Of a stretch of DNA of 36,140 nt, positions 33,628-36,140 are shown piece by piece. The DNA comes from Bacillota bacterium. Its GTDB lineage: Bacteria > Bacillota > Clostridia > TANB77 > CAG-465. Positions within the stretch are counted from its first letter, which is position 1; every line of letters begins with the position of its first letter. Position numbers and translations under genes: made by a program. Under the pieces are notes generated by a model. It saw nothing but the letters and a program-made list of their open reading frames with translations. It was not told the origin of the DNA and searched no databases. Location: positions 1 through 36,140 of the forward strand of contig JAEWRE010000087.1 of assembly GCA_023460235.1 (NCBI GenBank). Reading direction: 5' to 3'.

Positions 33628-33658
33628 TTAACAATTTATATATTTTTTTCATATTATA
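33628..33658 (+). promoter_or_regulatory. Promoter of the small Cys-protein pair, compatible with sigma-A or sigma-K
   Basis: A sigma-A reading gives TTAACA (33628-33633), 18-base spacer and TATTAT (33652-33657). The same bases also fit the mother-cell sigma-K consensus: AC (33631-33632), 17 bases, then CATATTATA (33650-33658, CATAnnnTA). The AT-rich context makes a chance match possible. Confidence 0.5.
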
Positions 33659-33683
33659 CTATATCAAATATAGAGGTGTTTTT

Positions 33684-34016
33684 ATGGAAAGATATTGTTA
33701 TACACTAGCAATTAGACAAAGAGCCTGTCAAAATGGAATAACAAGGAGAATAGATAATGTATATAGTAATTGTACTCCATCACTAGTGATACCACTTAGT
33801 TTCGGATATGAGTTGACATTTATTGTTGGTAATCCAAATAATGCAACAGTACAAATTTCTAATCCTGATCAAATTCCAAATTTAATTTTTAATATTCCAA
33901 GTGGTGGCTATAAAATATTTGATTTGCCTACACCTAATGGTACATTAAGAGTTTTTGTTGGAGCAACAACAATAGAATGCGGTGAAACCACTATATGTTG
34001 CACTTGCAATAATTAA
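33684..34016 (+). CDS. Small beta-rich protein with C-terminal Cys cluster (110 residues)
   Basis: The start ATG 33684 follows GAGGTG at 7 bases; the frame is open to 33576 upstream but without a ribosome binding site. The product starts MERYCYTLAIRQRACQNG, has a beta-rich core (SFGYELTFIVGNPNNATVQI and GGYKIFDLPTPNGTLRVFVG) and ends ECGETTICCTCNN, with four Cys in the last eleven residues. There is no signal or membrane helix. It is followed after 12 bases by a second protein with similar core spacing. I do not recognise the family. Small Cys-tailed beta proteins co-transcribed in pairs fit a cross-linked structural role, for example in a spore coat or outer layer, and the sigma-K-like promoter agrees (inference). 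Confidence 0.75.
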   Translation: MERYCYTLAIRQRACQNGITRRIDNVYSNCTPSLVIPLSFGYELTFIVGNPNNATVQISNPDQIPNLIFNIPSGGYKIFDLPTPNGTLRVFVGATTIECGETTICCTCNN

Positions 34017-34028
34017 AGAGGTGATATT

Positions 34029-34328
34029 ATGAATACTTTTAACGTTTTATTAACTCTAGTTGAATGTTATGTTGATGAATGTTGTTGTAAGCATGTATAT
34101 GAAAGAGATATAACAGTAGTTTCATCAAATCAAACAATTAATCTCTTTAATGGATATATCCTAAATATAGTACGTGTTACAGATACATATTTTACTGTTT
34201 TAATACAAAATGGTACACAAGTAGTAGTAAGAAATATATATACTAATTTCCCTACTTCTCTAAATTTACCGGATACAAATTGTTGCCATACTGTAACAAT
34301 AAGTGGTGTAGTTAATTCCACAACTTAA
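34029..34328 (+). CDS. Small beta-rich protein with N-terminal Cys cluster (99 residues)
   Basis: The product starts MNTFNVLLTLVECYVDECCCKH, so its Cys cluster (four Cys within nine residues) is near the N-terminus, with two more (CC) at about 87-88. Its core, INLFNGYILNIVRVTD then FTVLIQNGTQ, aligns with the upstream neighbour: GY, L, IV, then TV.I.N, NI and LP at matching spacing. The two are probably diverged copies of one fold with Cys clusters at opposite ends. AGAGGTG precedes the ATG. It shares the promoter at 33628 and the terminator at 34339. Function unknown. Confidence 0.75.
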   Translation: MNTFNVLLTLVECYVDECCCKHVYERDITVVSSNQTINLFNGYILNIVRVTDTYFTVLIQNGTQVVVRNIYTNFPTSLNLPDTNCCHTVTISGVVNSTT

Positions 34329-34338
34329 TATTATAAAT

Positions 34339-34381
34339 AAAATACCTATAATATAAATAAAATTCATATTATAGGTATTTT
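34339..34381. terminator. Bidirectional terminator between convergent genes
   Basis: A perfect 16-bp stem (34339-34354 with 34366-34381, arm AAAATACCTATAATAT) with an 11-base loop lies between the small Cys-protein gene and the surface-protein gene, with T-rich flanks on both sides. Confidence 0.85.
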
Positions 34382-34406
34382 CTTATATTAATATTGTATC
34401 AGATTT

Positions 34407-36140
34407 CTATTGTTTTATTTCATATAATTTAATATCTGACGTTGTTGTATTACTCACTGTATACCTTATCCATGTAGTACCAATTGGTACATTTACTGTA
34501 ACATTTTGAGTAGAACCACTTGGTAAACTTTTTGTACTCAATGTTTTACTATCTTTATCCAAGAAATATATATTAACAGAAAATCCACCATTGTATTCTC
34601 TTATAATAATATTTTTTCCACCCATGCTACTATCTACTTGCATATATTGATTTGTTACATATGCAACGTAAGTACTATCATTTTTATCATATACTTCTTT
34701 CTTTAGTGCATCTGTTACATTTGCAGTATAGCTTGCTATTATTCTGGTTTCATTTCCATATTGATCTATACCTTTTGCATATATTGTTTCACTTTGATTT
34801 ACCCATATTGGCTTATCTTCATAATTCTTCCATTCGTCTATTGTTCCTATTCTATATAATCTTTGTACAGTTGTTGGAAAATATGATATACTAACCATTT
34901 GATATGGAGTTCTTATCGCTTTATTTAAATCTGCATGTAATAACATATATCCATTTACCGCAGTAAATGTAGGTTCATTGCTTGTTTTTATTTCATATAG
35001 CTTTACACTAGATGAAGTACTACTAGATGTATACTTTATCCACTGAGTACCAATTGGTATTACTGTTGTAATATTTTGAATAGAGCTTGATGGTATTTTT
35101 ATTTGGCTTAATAATTTTTTATCTTTATCTAAGAACTGTATATATACAGAAAATCCACCTTGACTAGCTACTATGATAGTATTTTTCCCTTCCATACTAT
35201 TATCCACCTTCATATATTGATCAGCAGTATATGTAATATATGTACTATCATTTCCATCATATACAGCATTTCTTAAGGCATCACCGGGCATTGATATGGT
35301 TTTAGTAACTGATATTTCTAATCCAGTATCTTTCTTTATACTCTTTGCCATTATTGTTCCTGTTTGATATTCAAAAGTTCCCGTATATCTTTGCCAAGTT
35401 ACTCCATTATCAATACTGTAATAATTATCAATATCTGTTCTTGTATCATATGTTATTGTTGTTGTAGTATCAAATTTTACACCATAAGTTGTTAATATAG
35501 GATATCCTGAGTTTGATTGTATTACTGGCGAAATAGGTCTATCTAAATCTAAGTTTAATATTTTCTTAGTTTCATTTTTTACATTTCCAACACTATCAGT
35601 ACCTTTTGCATATATTGTTACTGTTCCGTCTACGTTCTTCCAGTTGTTTGCAAGTACTGTACTTGATGTTAGTGTTATTTCCCCTGTGTAATTTGTCCAT
35701 GTTGTATTTGTTTCACCAATTTTGTATTGTTTTGTTTTACTGTCCCCATAATCTATTGTTATTTTTACACTTGTTCCTACTGTTGTCTCTGGTGTTACTT
35801 GTATATTTAGTGCTGGTGGTGTCAAATCTATGTTTGGTACATATAGCGTATATACTTGTGCATTTCCTACTCCATCTTCTGCGTAGAATGTATAGTATCC
35901 ATTTGCTGTTATCTTTACTACACTATTGTTGCTTATCTCTGTTCCACCTGTTTTAAAGAAGTTTTCTCCTTGTTCACCTGATGTCCATTTTACTTTTGCT
36001 ACTTTTACATCATCTGTCACAGCTACTTTTACTTGGACACTTTGAGCCACTTTTTCTAAATCTGCTGTTAGTTTTATCTCTGGTGGTAACTCATCTATAT
36101 TTGTTACTTTCTTTACTGCTTGTGATGACCATACTTCTGC
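34407..36140 (-). CDS. Large repeat-containing surface protein, C-terminal part (cut by right edge)
   Basis: The frame is open from the right edge to the stop at 34407 (577 codons). A GTG at 36050 could be mistaken for a start, but it has no ribosome binding site and the 30 codons before it continue the same frame (ELPPEIKLTADLEK). The protein has Ig-like and chitobiase-type repeats: YAEDGVGN, IYAKGTDSVGN and IYAKGIDQYGN end successive domains, each with a Y.I....TW..Y pattern (for example YYSIDNGVTWQRYTG). Two copies of a 99-100-residue module close the chain. No sortase motif or hydrophobic tail is at the C-terminus, so anchoring must come from the missing N-terminus or from non-covalent binding. 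Secretion is inferred from domain type. Confidence 0.85.
   Translation of the reverse strand, partial: AEVWSSQAVKKVTNIDELPPEIKLTADLEKVAQSVQVKVAVTDDVKVAKVKWTSGEQGENFFKTGGTEISNNSVVKITANGYYTFYAEDGVGNAQVYTLYVPNIDLTPPALNIQVTPETTVGTSVKITIDYGDSKTKQYKIGETNTTWTNYTGEITLTSSTVLANNWKNVDGTVTIYAKGTDSVGNVKNETKKILNLDLDRPISPVIQSNSGYPILTTYGVKFDTTTTITYDTRTDIDNYYSIDNGVTWQRYTGTFEYQTGTIMAKSIKKDTGLEISVTKTISMPGDALRNAVYDGNDSTYITYTADQYMKVDNSMEGKNTIIVASQGGFSVYIQFLDKDKKLLSQIKIPSSSIQNITTVIPIGTQWIKYTSSSTSSSVKLYEIKTSNEPTFTAVNGYMLLHADLNKAIRTPYQMVSISYFPTTVQRLYRIGTIDEWKNYEDKPIWVNQSETIYAKGIDQYGNETRIIASYTANVTDALKKEVYDKNDSTYVAYVTNQYMQVDSSMGGKNIIIREYNGGFSVNIYFLDKDSKTLSTKSLPSGSTQNVTVNVPIGTTWIRYTVSNTTTSDIKLYEIKQ
34413..34712 (-). 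repeat. C-terminal module, copy 2
   Basis: Encodes DALKKEVYDKNDSTYVAY through the end IKLYEIK, about 60% identical by eye to copy 1. Conserved points are YDxNDSTY, QYMxVDxSMxGKN, GGFSVxIxFLDKD, PIGTxWIxYT and KLYEIK. The pattern resembles a galactose-binding-like beta sandwich (inference). Confidence 0.8.
34986..35282 (-). repeat. C-terminal module, copy 1
   Basis: Encodes DALRNAVYDGNDSTYITY through VKLYEIK, separated from copy 2 by one Ig/chitobiase-like domain. High similarity to copy 2 at protein level and visible similarity at DNA level suggest recent internal duplication. Confidence 0.8.

Noticed and set aside
35606..35956. Plus-strand open frame opposite the surface protein
   Set aside because: Its Leu-rich sequence is the mirror of Thr/Ser/Asn codons in the surface protein; no ribosome binding site.
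34407..36050. Surface protein as a complete gene starting at GTG 36050
   Set aside because: The GTG has no ribosome binding site and the same frame stays open to the window edge with similar composition, so the gene is truncated by the window.
1..36140. CRISPR array, insertion sequence, prophage or integrated element
   Set aside because: No regularly spaced direct repeats, transposase, integrase or phage structural gene is seen. The two tRNA genes have no adjacent integrase or duplicated 3' end.

Overview
The window is about 36 kb of very AT-rich, gene-dense DNA with compact operons, strong purine-rich ribosome binding sites and intrinsic terminators after almost every transcription unit. 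Gene content (era-yqzL-recO order, hisS-aspS pair, DUF421/YetF protein, RmuC, tsaD, glmU, pyrG) points to a low-GC Gram-positive bacterium, most likely an uncultured, host-associated member of the Clostridia. I see no rRNA, CRISPR array, insertion sequence, phage gene or plasmid function. It reads as ordinary chromosome with lineage-specific surface and orphan genes between housekeeping operons.

Layout from left to right. Positions 1-1302 (minus): the first 65 codons of a prepilin-like membrane protein cut by the window edge, then a membrane-anchored protein of unknown function. Positions 1403-2008 (plus): a strong promoter, a long structured leader and a 110-residue orphan protein. Positions 2014-6797 (minus): a four-gene operon hisS-aspS-gpsA-trmR from one promoter. 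Positions 6871-9840 (minus): an EamA transporter, a GNAT-MFS pair and tRNA-Trp. Positions 10098-11534 (minus): a prepilin-like N-terminus joined to a SUMF1/FGE-like domain, paralogous at its N-terminus to the left-edge gene. Positions 11604-13608 (plus): a HAD hydrolase, a protein with a C-terminal KH-like motif and a DUF421 protein.

Positions 13629-16082 (minus): a site-2 protease, tsaD and metallophosphoesterase operon. Next come an orphan (16168-17109, minus) and a zinc alcohol dehydrogenase (17350-18477, plus). The minus strand from 18516 to 25101 holds a ferritin-like protein, pyrG, two large orphans and tRNA-Leu. The plus strand from 25206 to 31575 holds an M14 carboxypeptidase, rmuC, glmU and another orphan, with one small basic minus-strand gene (26496-26768). 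Positions 31572-33446 (minus) are era-yqzL-recO. Positions 33628-34381 (plus) hold two small related Cys-containing proteins behind a promoter that also fits the sporulation sigma-K consensus. A large repeat-containing surface protein (34407-36140, minus) runs off the right edge.

The housekeeping genes cover translation (HisRS, AspRS, TsaD, TrmR, two tRNAs, Era), nucleotide and envelope precursors (PyrG, GlmU, GpsA) and recombination (RecO, RmuC). The less explained parts are the prepilin/SUMF paralogues, the structured leader at 1438-1591, the ferritin-like protein with two sets of ExxH-type motifs and a hairpin over its ribosome binding site, the small Cys protein pair, and several orphans. 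No single multi-gene system that I could call new is evident.
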